In this document: piece after piece, positions 63,895-64,000 of the stretch
Numbering within the stretch: position 1 is the stretch's first letter
Layout: each line of letters begins with the position of its first letter
Notes under the pieces: generated by a model
What the model was told of the DNA's origin: nothing
The model's input: only the letters and a program-made list of their open reading frames with translations
Databases searched by the model: none
Source: Thysanoteuthis rhombus
Lineage: Eukaryota; Mollusca; Cephalopoda; Oegopsida; Thysanoteuthidae
Assembly (NCBI GenBank): GCA_963457665.1
Contig: OY735231.1
Location: 41,154,024 to 41,218,023 of the forward strand
Length of the DNA stretch: 64,000 bases
Direction: 5' to 3'
Made by a program: the position numbers and the translations under genes

Positions 63895-64000
63895 GCATCC
63901 TTCTCAGCCGATGCACAGCCACCGATTAACGGAACAGCTTGCCAAGTTAGGATCGGACTGTGCACCTTAAGCACATGCAGCTCCATTGAGGACACATGAG
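63895..64000 (+). other. Possible LINE zinc-knuckle remnant cut by the window end
   Basis: 'taggatcggactgtgcacct' followed by 'aagcacatgcagctc' reads 'RIGLCTLSTCSS'. It is reminiscent of the 'SRIGL-x-SH-x-R' Cys/His box near the C-terminus of many LINE ORF2 proteins. The second Cys pair is not visible. Weak. Confidence 0.25.

Overview
The window is AT-rich, non-coding-looking metazoan nuclear DNA, roughly two-thirds A+T by eye. It has no operons, no bacterial-style gene packing and no intact housekeeping gene. It is dense in (TA)n, (AC/TG)n, (CT/GA)n and ATT/AAT microsatellites and is packed with decayed transposable elements. An invertebrate is the best guess. The mix of tRNA- and 5S-rRNA-derived SINEs, RTE-like LINE tails, a retroelement with a GIY-YIG-like domain, mariner remnants and long dinucleotide runs would suit a large, repeat-rich genome such as a mollusc's (for example a cephalopod), but the sequence does not prove the clade. 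Most of the window is probably intergenic or deep intronic.

Layout. 1-9.9 kb: AT-rich DNA with degenerate tandem arrays, one Rep-B copy, a small Cys-rich ORF at about 3.5 kb, the first composite tRNA+5S SINE (4.6-4.9 kb), a related SINE (5.3-5.6 kb) and an RTE-type LINE fragment (8.4-8.7 kb). 10-19 kb: several copies of an abundant interspersed repeat of about 450-500 bp (Rep-A) on both strands. Between them lies the best protein-coding candidate, a 147-codon ORF at 12.3-12.8 kb. 17.9-25.8 kb: an inverted pair of Rep-C, an RTE fragment, two TA-flanked MITEs, a mariner carcass with inverted repeats, and a reverse-strand composite SINE. 26-35 kb: microsatellite-rich DNA, three hairpin structures, two LINE families and a possible signal-peptide exon at 30.4 kb. 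36.3-37.5 kb: a 5'-truncated, frameshifted retroelement with RT palm and GIY-YIG-like remnants. 38-50 kb: Rep-A and Rep-B copies, SINEs and a small prepropeptide-like ORF at 40.5 kb. 51-58 kb: LINE 3' ends, composite and solo 5S-like elements, and the best-preserved RTE 3' end with its ATG tail (57.3-57.7 kb). 58-64 kb: further 5S-like copies, a strong hairpin, Rep-A copies and microsatellites.

The most notable signal is a modular, 5S-rRNA-related SINE system. At least twelve 5S-like segments lie on both strands. Four follow a tRNA-like head through a similar linker, and the same head also occurs with a different body. The abundant Rep-A family is the second system worth defining. All similarity statements come from reading the sequence by eye against remembered family motifs; no database search was run.
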